A stretch of DNA of 41,351 nucleotides from NCBI GenBank assembly GCA_016235155.1, contig JACRLW010000055.1, positions 1 through 41,351 on the forward strand, read 5' to 3'. Shown here piece by piece: positions 9,981 through 20,168 of the stretch (position 1 is the stretch's first letter; every line of letters starts with the position of its first letter). This DNA comes from Planctomycetota bacterium. GTDB lineage: Bacteria > Planctomycetota > UBA1135 > UBA2386. A program made the translations under genes and the position numbers. Under the pieces are notes generated by a model. It had not been told where the DNA came from. It saw nothing but the letters and a program-made list of their open reading frames with translations, and did not search any database.

Positions 9981-11630
9981 TCAGCGGATGCGCACGCGAC
10001 GACCGGGCGGCACGTCGAAGGCCGGAGCGGACATCCCACTCTGCGGGAACACGATCGCGGAGAAGAACAGGTCGAGGCCCCGGAAGGCCGGATCGTTCGG
10101 CAGCGGGATCGCGAGTTGCCCCTGCCCCGAGAACGAACCCGGCACGATCGCGATCGCGGTCGGATCGACGTAGAAGCGCGTTCCGTCGGGGCGGAGGATC
10201 ACCGACTCGCTGGTGATGCCGAAGACCAGCCATGCATCGAGCCCGGGCGGCAGATCGACGCCGAGCGTGAGCGTCGTTCCGATCGGCGGTTCGCGCGGCG
10301 AGGCGTCGAACGAGCCGAGTTGGGCCTGGGCCAACGGCCTCAGCACCGAGACGTTCGCCCCGATCGTCGTCCCCGCCGCGTGACCGTCCTGCACGGTGAT
10401 CGGCGCCGCGACGAGTCCCGTCACGCTGCCGCCGACGAGCCGCGAGTCGCGGACCGTCAGCGGAGAGGAACCGGAGCTCGCGAGGTCGATCGCATCGAGG
10501 ATCGACGCCGCGATCGTGAGCGGTGCGCCCGTGCTGCCCGCGACCCAGCGCCCGGCGCGGGCGCGGACGTTCTCGACGCGCAGTCGACCATTCGCCGCTC
10601 CGCTCCAGTCGAGATCGCCGCTCAGGCGCGAGTCGAGCAGGCTGAAGTCGCCGAGCGAACCGAGCGGGCCGAACCGGAACGCGCTCGGCGCGGCGAAGTC
10701 GCAGGCCTGGAACACGGCGAGGAAGCTGCCGCCGGCCGATCCCGCCGCGGTGAACGCCGACGCCGTGCCCGCGAGATCGCAGTGACGCATGTCCATCGCG
10801 ATGGAGCGGCGCGGCGAGCCGAGCGCGACGATCCGCATCGCGTCGGTGCAGTTCTGCGCGACGAAGCCGAAGACGAACAGCGCGGCGGAACCACCGCTGC
10901 CGAAGCGCAGATCGATCCCGGTGCCGCAGTTCTGCGCCGAGGAGTCGCCGAAGATCTCGAGTTGCGTCGTGCGACCGATGCCTGCGTCGTGCAGGAGCAA
11001 GCCGATCGGGGCGTTCTGGAAGCGGCACGAGGAGATCTGGAGCCGGCCGAAGCCGCCGGTTTCGAGCGTCGACAGGCGGAGGCCCGCGACCTCCGGGCTC
11101 TCGAACACGCAGTTCGAGATCAGCGAACCGTAGAGCGTGCTCGCCTGGACGATGTGGATCCCGTGCTCGCCGCCGCGCAGCGTGAGGTTCGCGAAGTCGA
11201 CGAACTCGCTGCGCGCAACGATGCCGCGCGTGTCGCCGAGGTCGATCACCGGTCGTCCCCCCGAGCCGGTGAGCACGAAGCCGTGCGGCATGTCGATGAT
11301 CTCGGGCAGATCCCGCTCGAGGACCAGCGTCGGAATCAAGCGCGCGTCGATGTTGGCCCACGCGATGTCGGAGCCGAAGCCGAAGAGCTGCGCGCGCTCC
11401 TCGACGGACAACGCGTTCTCGTCGAGCTGGCGGTTCGTCAAGAGGATCGCCTCGCGCAACGAGAGCCAACGATCGCCTACCGTCCCGTGCGAGCGCAGGT
11501 CGTTGATCGCCGCCTGCGAGTGGAAGGGTGCCGGCAGCGCCTCGTGGACCGCGAAGACCTGGGCCGCCAGCGACGCCGGGAACAGCATCGCGGCGGCGAT
11601 CGGGGCAAGGATTCGTCGGTGACGTCTCAT
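9981..11630 (-). CDS. secreted right-handed beta-helix protein with shared C-terminal module
   Basis: A 549-aa exported protein of unknown function. It starts with a signal peptide (ILAPIAAAMLFPASLAAQ, residues 7-24). The middle, about 100-440, is a series of irregular short repeats with alternating small and hydrophobic residues and many N, C and G turns (for example ISNCVF, ISSCRF, DMRHCDLAG), the look of a parallel beta-helix with Asn/Cys ladders. The last 100 residues (…AIPLPNDPAFRG…GRRVRIR) resemble the C-terminal module of four other secreted proteins here. The ATG at 11630 was chosen for the signal peptide; no SD is seen. A GC-rich hairpin (about 11632-11660) lies directly upstream of the start. 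No catalytic motif was recognised. Confidence 0.72.
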   Translation of the reverse strand: MRRHRRILAPIAAAMLFPASLAAQVFAVHEALPAPFHSQAAINDLRSHGTVGDRWLSLREAILLTNRQLDENALSVEERAQLFGFGSDIAWANIDARLIPTLVLERDLPEIIDMPHGFVLTGSGGRPVIDLGDTRGIVARSEFVDFANLTLRGGEHGIHIVQASTLYGSLISNCVFESPEVAGLRLSTLETGGFGRLQISSCRFQNAPIGLLLHDAGIGRTTQLEIFGDSSAQNCGTGIDLRFGSGGSAALFVFGFVAQNCTDAMRIVALGSPRRSIAMDMRHCDLAGTASAFTAAGSAGGSFLAVFQACDFAAPSAFRFGPLGSLGDFSLLDSRLSGDLDWSGAANGRLRVENVRARAGRWVAGSTGAPLTIAASILDAIDLASSGSSPLTVRDSRLVGGSVTGLVAAPITVQDGHAAGTTIGANVSVLRPLAQAQLGSFDASPREPPIGTTLTLGVDLPPGLDAWLVFGITSESVILRPDGTRFYVDPTAIAIVPGSFSGQGQLAIPLPNDPAFRGLDLFFSAIVFPQSGMSAPAFDVPPGRRVRIR

Positions 11631-11710
11631 CGCGGACACGCGACAGGATGCCGCGTCCGCGCAGCATTGCCCAGCTTCGGTCCTTCCGCCTCGGCGCATC
11701 CGCACCGCGC

Positions 11711-14380
11711 TCAGTGCCAGCGCTCGACGATCCGGACGCTGCGATCGAGGTCGTCGAGCGACTGCTTCACCTTCGCGACGATGTCCGGATCGAGATCGGG
11801 ACGACCGGCGAGGAAGGCGAGCACCGCGGCGCGCGCCGCCGGCGTCGAGTGCCCGTTGACGAACCCGTCGATCCACGCGGGCATGAAGAAGATCTTGCGC
11901 GTGCGCTTCACCTCCTCGACGCGCTCCAACGCGCGCGCGAGGAACGGCAGCGTGAGCGCGTCTTGACCAGGCCAGTGGAACGCGCCGAGGCTGTCCTGGA
12001 CCCACTGCTCCGGCGGACCGTCGGGGCGAAGGTAGTCCGCGAAGTACTTCGCCTTGACCGCCGGGTCCGGACTCGCGGCGCCGGCGACGTACGCCCATTT
12101 CGCGACGTCCGTCCCGCTCGGTGCGCGCGCCGTCTCGCGTTCGACGGCTCGTTCATCACCTGCGGCGAGCAGGGCTGCGGCGAGATGGAAACGGTCCCGC
12201 GGCGCGAGTTGGAGTCCTTGGATCTTCCGGTCGCCGGCGAGGACGTCGCGCAGGAGCGTCTGCACTGCGGCGCTCCGCGACGTCGACGCGAGGAAGCGCA
12301 GCAGCGGCCACACGCAGCCCGCGCGCGGTTCGGCGATCTGTGCTGTCGCGAGTCGTTCGGCATGGCCGAGACGACGGGTGCGCGCGGTGCCCGTCAGCCA
12401 GCGGCCGAGCACCGTCTCGAGTTGCCCGAGCAGCCACTCGTGCGTGTCGGGGTCGTTCTCCCGTTCGACCAGCGCGAGCAGCGTGTCGGCCATCGCCTGC
12501 GGCGAGAGTTCAAGGTCACGCGTGCACTGCCACAACTGCACGGTGGCTGCGACGCGCGTCAGCGGGTCGACGAGTTCCTCGACGTGATCCGCGAACCACC
12601 GCTGCGAGACCGGATCGAGCGTCAGCAACGCATAGGCGACGTCGCGCGGATTGGGCAGCACCGCGATCGGCGCCGGCGAGCCGACGAGCTCCGCTACCTC
12701 GGTCCGGGGCACCCTGCTGCGTGCGATGACGTCGCGCACGACGAAGCCCCCGCTCGCCCCGTCCGGGACGAGGAGCCGCAGTTCGAGCGCGAGCGGCCAG
12801 GCCGGATCGGTCGCGATGGGTCCCGACTGGAGCAAGGCGAACGACGACACCTTGCGGTTCTCGTCCGCCGTCCACTCGACGCGCACGTTCGGCAGCCCCT
12901 TGCCGAGGATCCAACGCTTCGACCAATCGTCGTCGTCGAGTCCGCCGTGGGCGCGAAACGCCGCGACGAGCTGTTCCCACGTCGCGTTGCCGAACCGGTG
13001 ATCAGCGACGAAACGCTGCACCGCGCGGCGGAAGCCCTCGTCGCCCAGGCGCGCCTCGAGTTCGCGGAGCACGGCCGGCGCCTTGTTGTAGACGATCGCT
13101 CCGTACGCGGACTTCGCGTCGGCCAGGTTGCCGAGCTGCTGCCAGATCGGAGTCGTGCCGGCCGTCGCGTCGATCGCGTAGGCGCGAAGCTTCACGCGTT
13201 GGAGGAAGCGCAACCACGACAGCCGCTCGGGTTCGACCTGGTCGAGGAGGTCGTAGGCGAGGAAGGTCGCGAAGCCCTCCTTCAACCAGAGGTCGTCGAA
13301 CCACTCCATCGTCACGAGGTTGCCGAACCACTGGTGCGCGACCTCGTGGTAGACCAGCGTGCTGCGCCGCACGCGCTCGGGCTCGGTCGGAGCTCGCTCG
13401 AAGACCAGCGCCGACTCGCGATAGAAGATCGCACCGGCGTGCTCCATGCCGCCGTACGGGAAGCCCGGCAGCAACACGAAGTCGAGCTTGTCGAATGCGT
13501 AAGGGATGCCGAACCACGCGGTCAGCCGCGTGAGGGCGTCGCGGTGCAGCGCGAAGAGCGCTTCGGTCTCGACGAACGGCAACTGCGATTTGCGCAGCGC
13601 CATGCGCAACGGGCGGGACGGGTCGTCGCCCAGGCCCGCCGGCCGCCCGTCGTCGATCGTCGCGAACGGTCCGACGGCGAACGCGAACAGGTAGGTCGGC
13701 AACGGTCGGGTCGGCCGGAACGCGACGACCTCGCGCCCGCGTTCCCGTTCCCGCGCGGGGTCGGTCAGCCCGTCGATCGAAGGATCGACGTCGCCGAGCG
13801 TGTTCGACACCGCGACGAGTCCGCCCGGCATCGTCAGCGTGAGTCGAAAGCTCGCCTTGAGGTCGGGCTGGTCGAAGCACGGGAAGAGCGCGTGCGCGTC
13901 CGACGGCACGAGCAGCGTGTAGAGGTAGCGCGCACCGTCCGCGGGATCGTCGTAGCGAGTGAGCGGCGTTCCCGTCGCGGCGACCGGCGATCGGAACGTC
14001 GCTTCGATCCAGTTGGTGCCCCGAACCAGCATCGCGCGCGACAGGACGACGTGATCGTGGACGGCGCGAGCCGCGCCGTCGGGCTTGCGCGAGTTGATCG
14101 TCGCGATCTCGAGCGCGGCGCCGCCGAAGTCGAGGACGAGATCGGCGAGCGGCTCCTGCTCCCCGGTGAGATCGAAGGCGATCCGCGCGAAGCCGGCGAC
14201 CTCGTCCGCCTCGGGGACGAGATCGAAGCGCAGCCGGTACTCGATCGCGCCGATGCGTGCGCGTCGCGCCTGCGCGAGCTCGCGCGTGACGCCGGCGACG
14301 GGATCCTGGGAGAGCGCGCCCGGCGCGAGAGAACCGATCACGACGACTGCCCCAGCGACTGCACCGATCCAGGATCGCAT
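11711..14380 (-). CDS. secreted M1 family aminopeptidase
   Basis: Zinc aminopeptidase of the gluzincin M1 family, 889 aa, with a signal peptide (1-24, ending GALSQ), so it acts outside the cytoplasmic membrane. Seen: the substrate-binding GGMEH (310-314, equivalent to GAMEN) and the zinc motif HEVAHQWFGN (345-354) with the third ligand E368 in WLKEGFA. A long alpha-helical C-terminal region follows, as in ERAP1/aminopeptidase N-type enzymes. Catalytic E346 is present. It starts 9 bp after the ygiQ-like gene, so the two are probably co-transcribed. With M17 pepA in the same run, peptide breakdown is a theme. Substrate preference cannot be read from the sequence. Confidence 0.93.
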   Translation of the reverse strand: MRSWIGAVAGAVVVIGSLAPGALSQDPVAGVTRELAQARRARIGAIEYRLRFDLVPEADEVAGFARIAFDLTGEQEPLADLVLDFGGAALEIATINSRKPDGAARAVHDHVVLSRAMLVRGTNWIEATFRSPVAATGTPLTRYDDPADGARYLYTLLVPSDAHALFPCFDQPDLKASFRLTLTMPGGLVAVSNTLGDVDPSIDGLTDPARERERGREVVAFRPTRPLPTYLFAFAVGPFATIDDGRPAGLGDDPSRPLRMALRKSQLPFVETEALFALHRDALTRLTAWFGIPYAFDKLDFVLLPGFPYGGMEHAGAIFYRESALVFERAPTEPERVRRSTLVYHEVAHQWFGNLVTMEWFDDLWLKEGFATFLAYDLLDQVEPERLSWLRFLQRVKLRAYAIDATAGTTPIWQQLGNLADAKSAYGAIVYNKAPAVLRELEARLGDEGFRRAVQRFVADHRFGNATWEQLVAAFRAHGGLDDDDWSKRWILGKGLPNVRVEWTADENRKVSSFALLQSGPIATDPAWPLALELRLLVPDGASGGFVVRDVIARSRVPRTEVAELVGSPAPIAVLPNPRDVAYALLTLDPVSQRWFADHVEELVDPLTRVAATVQLWQCTRDLELSPQAMADTLLALVERENDPDTHEWLLGQLETVLGRWLTGTARTRRLGHAERLATAQIAEPRAGCVWPLLRFLASTSRSAAVQTLLRDVLAGDRKIQGLQLAPRDRFHLAAALLAAGDERAVERETARAPSGTDVAKWAYVAGAASPDPAVKAKYFADYLRPDGPPEQWVQDSLGAFHWPGQDALTLPFLARALERVEEVKRTRKIFFMPAWIDGFVNGHSTPAARAAVLAFLAGRPDLDPDIVAKVKQSLDDLDRSVRIVERWH

Positions 14381-14389
14381 GCGCCTAGG

Positions 14390-16381
14390 TTAGGGTTCGC
14401 GGCGGCGATCGTCCTTGCGCGTCCGTCCCGCGCCGGGTCGATGCGGGCGATACCCGACGCTGCGCCCGCGCAGTTCGTCGCCGTGCACCGGCTCGCCCGC
14501 GGCGAGGCGGTCCTCGGCTTCACGCCGACGCGCCTCGAGCGCCGCGCGGGGTGGTTGGGCGGGGATCAGGCACTCGCGGCCGTCGCCGACCAGGTCCGCG
14601 CGGCCGGCGTCGAGGAGAGCGCGGTGCACGACGAACCAGTTGCGCGGATCGAAGAACTGCATCAGCGCGCGTTGCACGACGCGGTCCTTGAGCTTCCGCG
14701 CCGTCTCGACCGGCTGCATCGTCGTCGGGTCGATGCCGGTGTGGTACATGCAGGTCGCGATGTCCATCGGTGCCGGGATGAAGTCCTGCACCTGCCGCGG
14801 CTTGTAGCCGCGCTGTTTCAGGAACACCGCGAGTTCGATCATCTCGGCCACGCCGGACCCCGGATGGCTCGCGATGAAGTAGGGCACGAGGTACTGCTCC
14901 TTGCCCGCCTTCTCGGACGCGGCGGCGAAGCGCTCCGCGAACGCGTCGAAGGACCCGCGCGACGGCTTCTTCATCAACGACAGGACGCGCTCGCTCACGT
15001 GCTCGGGCGCGACCTTGAGGTGCCCGCCGACGTGGTGCGCAGCGAGTTCGTCGACGTACTCCTGCGAACGCGCGGCGAGGTCCATGCGGATGCCCGACGC
15101 CACGCGGACCGAGCGGATGCCGGGGATCGCGCGTGCCGCCTTCATCAACTCGACCAGCGGTGCGTGATCGGTGCCGAGCAGCTTGCAGATCGTCGGGTGC
15201 ACGCACGAGAGACGGCGGCAGACGCGCTCGACCTCCGGCTTCGTGCAGCGCATCCGGTACATGTTCGCCGTCGGCCCGCCGAGGTCGCTGACGTGTCCCT
15301 TGAAGTCCTCGTCCTTCGCCATCGCCCTCAGTTCGGCGAGGACCGACTCCTTGCTGCGGCTCTGGATGATCCGACCCTGGTGCATGGTGATCGAGCAGAA
15401 GGTGCAGCCGCCGAAACAGCCGCGCATGATCGTCACCGAGTCCTTGATCATCGTGTGCGCGGGGATCGCCTCCGTGTAGCTCGGATGCGGGCGCCGCGTG
15501 AAGGGCAGGCCGTAGATCCGGTCCATCGCGCGCTCGTCGAGCGGCAGCGACGGCGGGTTGATCACGGCGAGGCGCGTGCCGTGCCGCTGCACGAGCCGCC
15601 GCCCGTTGAGCGGATTGGTCTCGTCGTGCAGCGTCTTCGTCATCCGCGCGAACGCGAGGTGATCGTCCTTCACGACCTCGAAGGCAGGCAACTCGAGCGT
15701 CGCTTCGTCGCTCGCGCCGCGAAAGCGATGCTCGGGAACGACCTCGCTCGCGCCGAGGAGATACGCGATGCCGCGCAGATCGCGGAGGCCGTCGAGCGTG
15801 GCGCCGTCGCGCAGGCGCCTCGCGATCGACACGATCAACTCCTCGCCCATGCCGAACGCGAGCAGATCCGCCTTCGACGTGACGAGCACGCTCGGACGCA
15901 CCGTGTCGGACCAATAGTCGAAATGGGCGATGCGACGCAGCGACGCCTCGACGCCGCCCGCGATCACCGGCACGCCGGGATAGGCCTCGCGGCACCGCTG
16001 CGCGTACACGTTGGTCGCGCGATCCGGCCGCAGGCCGATCCTTCCACCCGGCGAGTAGGCGTCGTCGTTGCGACGCTTCCTGTTCGCCGTGTAGTGGTTG
16101 ATCATCGAGTCCATGTTTCCCGCGCTCACGGCGAAGAAGAGTCGCGGGCGGCCGAAGCGGCGAAACGCGCTCGCATCGACCCACGGCGGTTGGGCGAGGA
16201 ACGCGACGCGGAAGCCCTCGGCCTCGAGCACGCGCCCGAGCAGCGCGTTCGCGAACGACGGATGGTCGACGTAGGCGTCACCCGTCACGAACACGACGTC
16301 GACCGCGTCCCAACCGCGAGACCCGACCTCGTCGGGGTTCATCGGCAGGAAGTCGGCGACGGTGGGCGGGCAGGATGCCAT
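14390..16381 (-). CDS. YgiQ family radical SAM protein
   Basis: Radical SAM protein of 663 aa, the length of the YgiQ family. The 4Fe-4S/SAM motif is [10 protein letters not shown] with C322, C326 and C329 in the family's Cx3Cx2C spacing. Also seen are [14 protein letters not shown] (30-43) and [12 protein letters not shown], both strongly conserved in YgiQ, and [17 protein letters not shown] in the C-terminal part. The biochemical role of YgiQ is not established. The ATG at 16381 lies 11 bp after the upstream lipoprotein stop, inside the same operon; no clear SD. Confidence 0.93.
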   Translation of the reverse strand: MASCPPTVADFLPMNPDEVGSRGWDAVDVVFVTGDAYVDHPSFANALLGRVLEAEGFRVAFLAQPPWVDASAFRRFGRPRLFFAVSAGNMDSMINHYTANRKRRNDDAYSPGGRIGLRPDRATNVYAQRCREAYPGVPVIAGGVEASLRRIAHFDYWSDTVRPSVLVTSKADLLAFGMGEELIVSIARRLRDGATLDGLRDLRGIAYLLGASEVVPEHRFRGASDEATLELPAFEVVKDDHLAFARMTKTLHDETNPLNGRRLVQRHGTRLAVINPPSLPLDERAMDRIYGLPFTRRPHPSYTEAIPAHTMIKDSVTIMRGCFGGCTFCSITMHQGRIIQSRSKESVLAELRAMAKDEDFKGHVSDLGGPTANMYRMRCTKPEVERVCRRLSCVHPTICKLLGTDHAPLVELMKAARAIPGIRSVRVASGIRMDLAARSQEYVDELAAHHVGGHLKVAPEHVSERVLSLMKKPSRGSFDAFAERFAAASEKAGKEQYLVPYFIASHPGSGVAEMIELAVFLKQRGYKPRQVQDFIPAPMDIATCMYHTGIDPTTMQPVETARKLKDRVVQRALMQFFDPRNWFVVHRALLDAGRADLVGDGRECLIPAQPPRAALEARRREAEDRLAAGEPVHGDELRGRSVGYRPHRPGAGRTRKDDRRREP

Positions 16382-16392
16382 GGCGAGCCGGG

Positions 16393-17586
16393 TCAGTCGG
16401 CCTTCGCGACCGGCAGCACAACCCGCAGCGGCAAGGAATCCACGTTGAGAGGCTCGGCGGCAGGGTCCGCGCTCAGCAGATTCATCGTGATGCGCACCGG
16501 GCCGCTCGCACGCCGCCGGTGTTCGACGGCGAACGCCTCGGCCGCCGCCGTCGCCGCCGCGATCCGTGCCTGCCAGTCGCCGGGCGCGGCGTCGGCGAGG
16601 ATCGCGTCGTGGCGCGGCACCGCGACTTCGCGCTCCCCGGCCTTCGCTTCGATGGCGCCGGGTTTCGCAACCAGCGCGACGAAGGGGACCACGAACCAGG
16701 TGCCGTCGTCGTCGCGGACGAGCATCGGATCGCCGCCGTTGCCGTAGCCGAGGGGCGCGAGTCGCGCGCCCGCCGTGCGGAACAGCTCCATGCGGCCGGG
16801 CCAGTCGCCGGGGTCCGGCATCATCAGCCAGCGCACGTCGTCGAGAGTCGTGAGCCGCGGGCGCGCGACGCGAGAGGGACCGCCGACGACGATCGTGCGC
16901 GCACCGCCGGCAGCGGAACCGGGCGCCGCGAACACCCGCGCGTCGAACTCGACGCCGGTGTCGACGAAGGACAGTCGCCGCACGCCGAGACCCTCGACGT
17001 CGACGGCGATCGGAACGCGCGTACGCCCGGAGTCGTGGTGCTCGAGGAAGCGGACCGCAATCGACGAGCCGCGCAGGGAGCGCGCCGCGTCGAGCGCGCG
17101 GTCGTACTCCAACGACCAGCTCGCTCCGTCGCGGGTCGTGATCGTGAGTTCGTCGTCGTCGACGCGCGTCACCACCGCGCGACGCTCCAACGGTTGCAGC
17201 GTGATCGCATCGAGCGCGCGCAGCAGGATCGCGACCCGAGCACTCTCGGCGTCGCTGACCGGCCCGTCGCTCGTGACCACGCCGGACACGCTCGACGTCC
17301 AGTGGCCGTCGGCAGTCACGATCCGTGCGCGGTCCGGCAACGCGAAGCTGACGGTCGTCGCCGGACCGTCAGTCTGTTCGCGCAACTCGACGATCGCCCG
17401 GTCGAAGGTGCCGCGACGCGGTCCATGACTGCGCGTCAGGATCGCGTCGACGATCTGCTCCTCGCTGCGGGTTTCGGGAGCCGTCGCGATCGGAGGCCCC
17501 GACGGAGGCGCTGACGGGGCAGCGTCCTCTCCGCAGCCGACGAACGCGAACCACGCCGCCGCGGCCGCGATCGGCGCTCGTCTCAC
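16393..17586 (-). CDS. lipoprotein of unknown function
   Basis: A 397-aa predicted lipoprotein. The GTG start at 17586 overlaps the HEAT gene stop as GTGA, which fixes the start and suggests coupled translation. The N-terminus [18 protein letters not shown] has a hydrophobic stretch and a lipobox-like VGC, with C18 as the lipidated residue. A Pro/Ser linker follows. The rest is a mixed alpha/beta chain with no motif I recognise; [18 protein letters not shown] and the hydrophobic [12 protein letters not shown] stand out. It is likely anchored in a membrane. Its place between a HEAT-repeat lipoprotein and a radical SAM gene gives no firm function. Confidence 0.7.
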   Translation of the reverse strand: MRRAPIAAAAAWFAFVGCGEDAAPSAPPSGPPIATAPETRSEEQIVDAILTRSHGPRRGTFDRAIVELREQTDGPATTVSFALPDRARIVTADGHWTSSVSGVVTSDGPVSDAESARVAILLRALDAITLQPLERRAVVTRVDDDELTITTRDGASWSLEYDRALDAARSLRGSSIAVRFLEHHDSGRTRVPIAVDVEGLGVRRLSFVDTGVEFDARVFAAPGSAAGGARTIVVGGPSRVARPRLTTLDDVRWLMMPDPGDWPGRMELFRTAGARLAPLGYGNGGDPMLVRDDDGTWFVVPFVALVAKPGAIEAKAGEREVAVPRHDAILADAAPGDWQARIAAATAAAEAFAVEHRRRASGPVRITMNLLSADPAAEPLNVDSLPLRVVLPVAKAD

Positions 17587-18530
17587 ACCCCGCGCTCGAA
17601 CACGCGTCGCCACTCGGCCACGTCGTAGCCACGGTCCACGCCACCGGCAAGCGCCTGGAGCGCCTTGCGCGCGGCGAGGCGCACGTTCTCGTTGGCTTCG
17701 GCGGGACCGATGAGCGCCATCAGCGCCGGTGCGGCTGCGGGGTCCTTCAGGCGCCCCAGCGCGATCGCCGCGGACGCGCGGACGAGCGGCGTCGGGTGCG
17801 AGACAAAGCGTTCGGCCGTGGGGCGATGCTCGGGCGAACGGCTGAGGCCGAGGCCGCGCAATGCGCTGACCAGGACCTCCGACGGTTGCGCATCGATGGG
17901 GCCGGACAGCACGCGCGTCCAGATCGCGACGATCGGCGCGGCGTCGGTCACCTTGCCCTGCACTTCGTGCAGCGCCCATGCCGCGCAACCACGCGTCATC
18001 GAGTCGAGCGTCGCCGTCTCCATCACGCGGGCGAGGTCTCCGGGAGGCGTGCGCGGGTCGCCGAGCACGCCGAGCGCGAACACCGAGTTGGCGAGGACTT
18101 CGGCGTTCTCGTCGCGAAGTCCGTTGAGGATCGGGTCGAGCACGGCGAGGCCCTGTTCGCCGCGGGCGAAGCCGAGCGTGCCGATCGCGATCGCGCGGTT
18201 GCGCGGGTACTCGGCCTGCACCGCCTGCTTCTGCAGCGTCTCGAAGTGGTCGTGCGCCTGGCGTTCGAGGAGGTCGCGGAGCTTCGCGACCTCCGTGTTG
18301 GCCTGGACCGAGCCGGTCGTCAGGCGATAGCGGAGGTAGGCGTCTAGTTGCTTGTCGAGGTCGGTGAGCAGGCGGCCGGGATCGGCCATCTTGCGCTCGG
18401 TCTCCGCGGCGAGGCGCCGGCGTTCGAGGGCGTCCGCCTCCGCCTGGGGATCGCGGACGGCGCTCGATGTCGACGAGCAGGCGGCAAGGACGACGAGCAA
18501 CGAACAGAGCGTCGGCACGCGGTGCGTCAT
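17583..18530 (-). CDS. HEAT-repeat lipoprotein
   Basis: A 315-aa predicted lipoprotein. The N-terminus MTHRVPTLCSLLVVLAAC carries a good lipobox (LAAC, C18). After a charged helical segment (about 28-95) come HEAT-like helical pairs: NRAIAIGTLGFARGEQG, LANSVFALGVLGDPRTP, VRASAAIALGRLKDPAAAP and VRLAARKALQALAGG. HEAT repeats usually bind partner proteins, so a scaffold role at the membrane is likely but the partner is unknown. It is the first gene of the long minus-strand run, divergent from the dehydrogenase gene across 137 bp. No SD is seen before the ATG. Confidence 0.75.
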   Translation of the reverse strand: MTHRVPTLCSLLVVLAACSSTSSAVRDPQAEADALERRRLAAETERKMADPGRLLTDLDKQLDAYLRYRLTTGSVQANTEVAKLRDLLERQAHDHFETLQKQAVQAEYPRNRAIAIGTLGFARGEQGLAVLDPILNGLRDENAEVLANSVFALGVLGDPRTPPGDLARVMETATLDSMTRGCAAWALHEVQGKVTDAAPIVAIWTRVLSGPIDAQPSEVLVSALRGLGLSRSPEHRPTAERFVSHPTPLVRASAAIALGRLKDPAAAPALMALIGPAEANENVRLAARKALQALAGGVDRGYDVAEWRRVFERGV

Positions 18531-18667
18531 GGCGGGGAGCTTGGAGGGGCGCGGGGCGCGAATCTTCCCATCGACCGAGGATCGCGGCACGTCTCGATCG
18601 CCTGGTCCGGGCTGGCGGCTCATCCTCGCGCGTGCTCGGCGGCGGCGGACGGCGTAGCCTCGCGCGG

Positions 18668-19741
18668 ATGGAGTGGACCGCGACCACGGTCGCCGCCTTC
18701 GAGCAGTTGCAGATCCTCCGTGACGACGACGCCGGGATCGTCGCGATCGTCGCCATCCACGACACGCGCCTCGGCCCCGCGTTCGGCGGGATCCGTCGCT
18801 GGAGCTACCGCCGGATCGACGAGGCGATCGCCGACGCCCTGCGGCTCGCCGAGGCGATGACCAACAAGTGCGCAGTTGCCGGGGTCGCCGGCGGCGGCGG
18901 CAAGACCGTCCTCCTCGACCGTCCGGGGCTCGACCGCGCCGCGGCCTATCGCCTGATCGGGCGGCACGTCGAGGAGATGGGCGGGCGCTACTACACCGGT
19001 CCCGACGCCGGCACCGACGAGAGCGACCTCGAGGTCGTCGCGGCGGAGACGGACTTCGTCGCCCGACCGGACCGGGTCGGCAATCTGGCCGACCCGACGG
19101 CGATCGGGGTCTTCGCCGGGATCCGTGCGGTGGCGCAACGGCTCGGTTTCTCCGGCATCGAGGGGTTGCGCGTGCTCGTGCAGGGACTCGGCGAGGTCGG
19201 CTCGCGCCTCGTGCGACGACTCGTCGACGCCGGGGCACGCGTGCTGGTCAGCGACGTCCGGCGCGACGCGATGATGCGGGTCGTCGACGACTGCGCCGTC
19301 GCCTGCATCGACCCGGGCGACGTGTTCGGCGTGGAAATCGACGTCTGGGCGCCGTGCGCGCTCGGCGGCGTCGTGCACGACGTCTCGCTCCAGCACCTGA
19401 AGATGCGCGCGATCGCCGGCTCCGCGAACAACGTCCTCGCCTCCCGCGAGCACGGCCGTCTGCTCTTCGAACGCGGCGTGCTCTACGCGCCGGACTTCGT
19501 CATCAACGCCGGCGCCCTGCTCCACGGTGCTTTGTTCCATCTCGAGGGCAGGACGCCGCCGCCGTCGCGCATCGAGCACATCGGCGACGTCGTCGGCGAG
19601 ATCCTCGATCGAGCGCGGAGCGAGGGCCGGCCGCCGGAGGAAGTGGCGACCAGTCTCGCGCGGGAACGACTCGGCGCGCTGCCGCATCGACCGTTCCTGC
19701 CGCGGTGCCGCGCGCGCGCAGCGCGGGGAGGCGGGTCGTGA
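18668..19741 (+). CDS. leucine-dehydrogenase-type amino acid dehydrogenase
   Basis: NAD-dependent oxidative deaminase of the Glu/Leu/Phe/Val dehydrogenase family, 357 aa, about the size of leucine dehydrogenase. Seen: GPAFGGIRRW (36-45), the substrate-binding Lys in MTNKCAV (K67) and the catalytic Lys in AGGGGKTVLL (K79), TGPDAGTDESDL, and the NAD-binding VLVQGLGEVGSRLVRRL. It probably converts leucine, valine or isoleucine to the 2-oxo acid and ammonia; the exact substrate is inferred. The ATG at 18668 fits the family N-terminus; no SD is visible. The downstream thioesterase overlaps it by 4 bp (GTGA). Confidence 0.88.
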   Translation: MEWTATTVAAFEQLQILRDDDAGIVAIVAIHDTRLGPAFGGIRRWSYRRIDEAIADALRLAEAMTNKCAVAGVAGGGGKTVLLDRPGLDRAAAYRLIGRHVEEMGGRYYTGPDAGTDESDLEVVAAETDFVARPDRVGNLADPTAIGVFAGIRAVAQRLGFSGIEGLRVLVQGLGEVGSRLVRRLVDAGARVLVSDVRRDAMMRVVDDCAVACIDPGDVFGVEIDVWAPCALGGVVHDVSLQHLKMRAIAGSANNVLASREHGRLLFERGVLYAPDFVINAGALLHGALFHLEGRTPPPSRIEHIGDVVGEILDRARSEGRPPEEVATSLARERLGALPHRPFLPRCRARAARGGGS

Positions 19742-20163
19742 GCGGTGGGTCGGGGCCGTTCGTCCTCGTGGAACCGATCGTCCACCGCGTACGCGTGCGC
19801 TATTGCGAGACCGATCGGATGGGCGTCGCGCACCACGGCAGCTACATCGCCTGGCTGGAGGAAGCGCGTACCGAGTGGATGCGCGCGCGCGGCGCAAGCT
19901 ACCGCGCGATGGAGGACGCGGGGCACCTGTTGCAGGTCGTCCACGTCGATCTGCAGTACCGCAGCCCGGTCACCTACGACGACGAGGTCGCGATCAAAGT
20001 CGGGCTGCTCGAGGTCCGCAATGCGTCGGTGACGATCGGCTACGAACTGCGAGCGTTCGGCGACGATCGCCTCGTCGCGCTCGGCCGCACGACGCTCGCG
20101 TGCGTCGGGCGCGACGGCAAGCTCGAGCGCCTGCCCGACGGACTCCGGGCGCGGCAGACGTAG
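19738..20163 (+). CDS. acyl-CoA thioesterase, 4HBT/YbgC-like hotdog fold
   Basis: A 141-aa single hotdog-domain protein, the normal size for the 4-hydroxybenzoyl-CoA thioesterase/YbgC family. The signature RVRYCETDRMGVAHHGSYIA contains the catalytic Asp (ETD) and the following G-x-A-H-H-x-x-Y pattern, with WLEEARTEWM after it. It hydrolyses acyl-CoA thioesters. The GTG start overlaps the dehydrogenase stop (GTGA), so both are probably made together, which fits branched-chain acyl metabolism by inference. Its TAG stop lies 5 bp from the convergent kelch gene's stop, with no terminator between them. Confidence 0.88.
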   Translation: MSGGSGPFVLVEPIVHRVRVRYCETDRMGVAHHGSYIAWLEEARTEWMRARGASYRAMEDAGHLLQVVHVDLQYRSPVTYDDEVAIKVGLLEVRNASVTIGYELRAFGDDRLVALGRTTLACVGRDGKLERLPDGLRARQT

Positions 20164-20168
20164 TCCGC

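Noticed and set aside
9255..11966. A 903-codon open frame on the + strand
   Set aside because: Antisense to pepA, the beta-helix protein and the M1 end; no motif and no signal peptide.
11528..16747. A 1739-codon open frame on the + strand
   Set aside because: It lies opposite the M1 aminopeptidase and YgiQ genes, which have full motifs. The translation is Arg/Glu/Val-rich without any family feature. It is a high-GC shadow frame.
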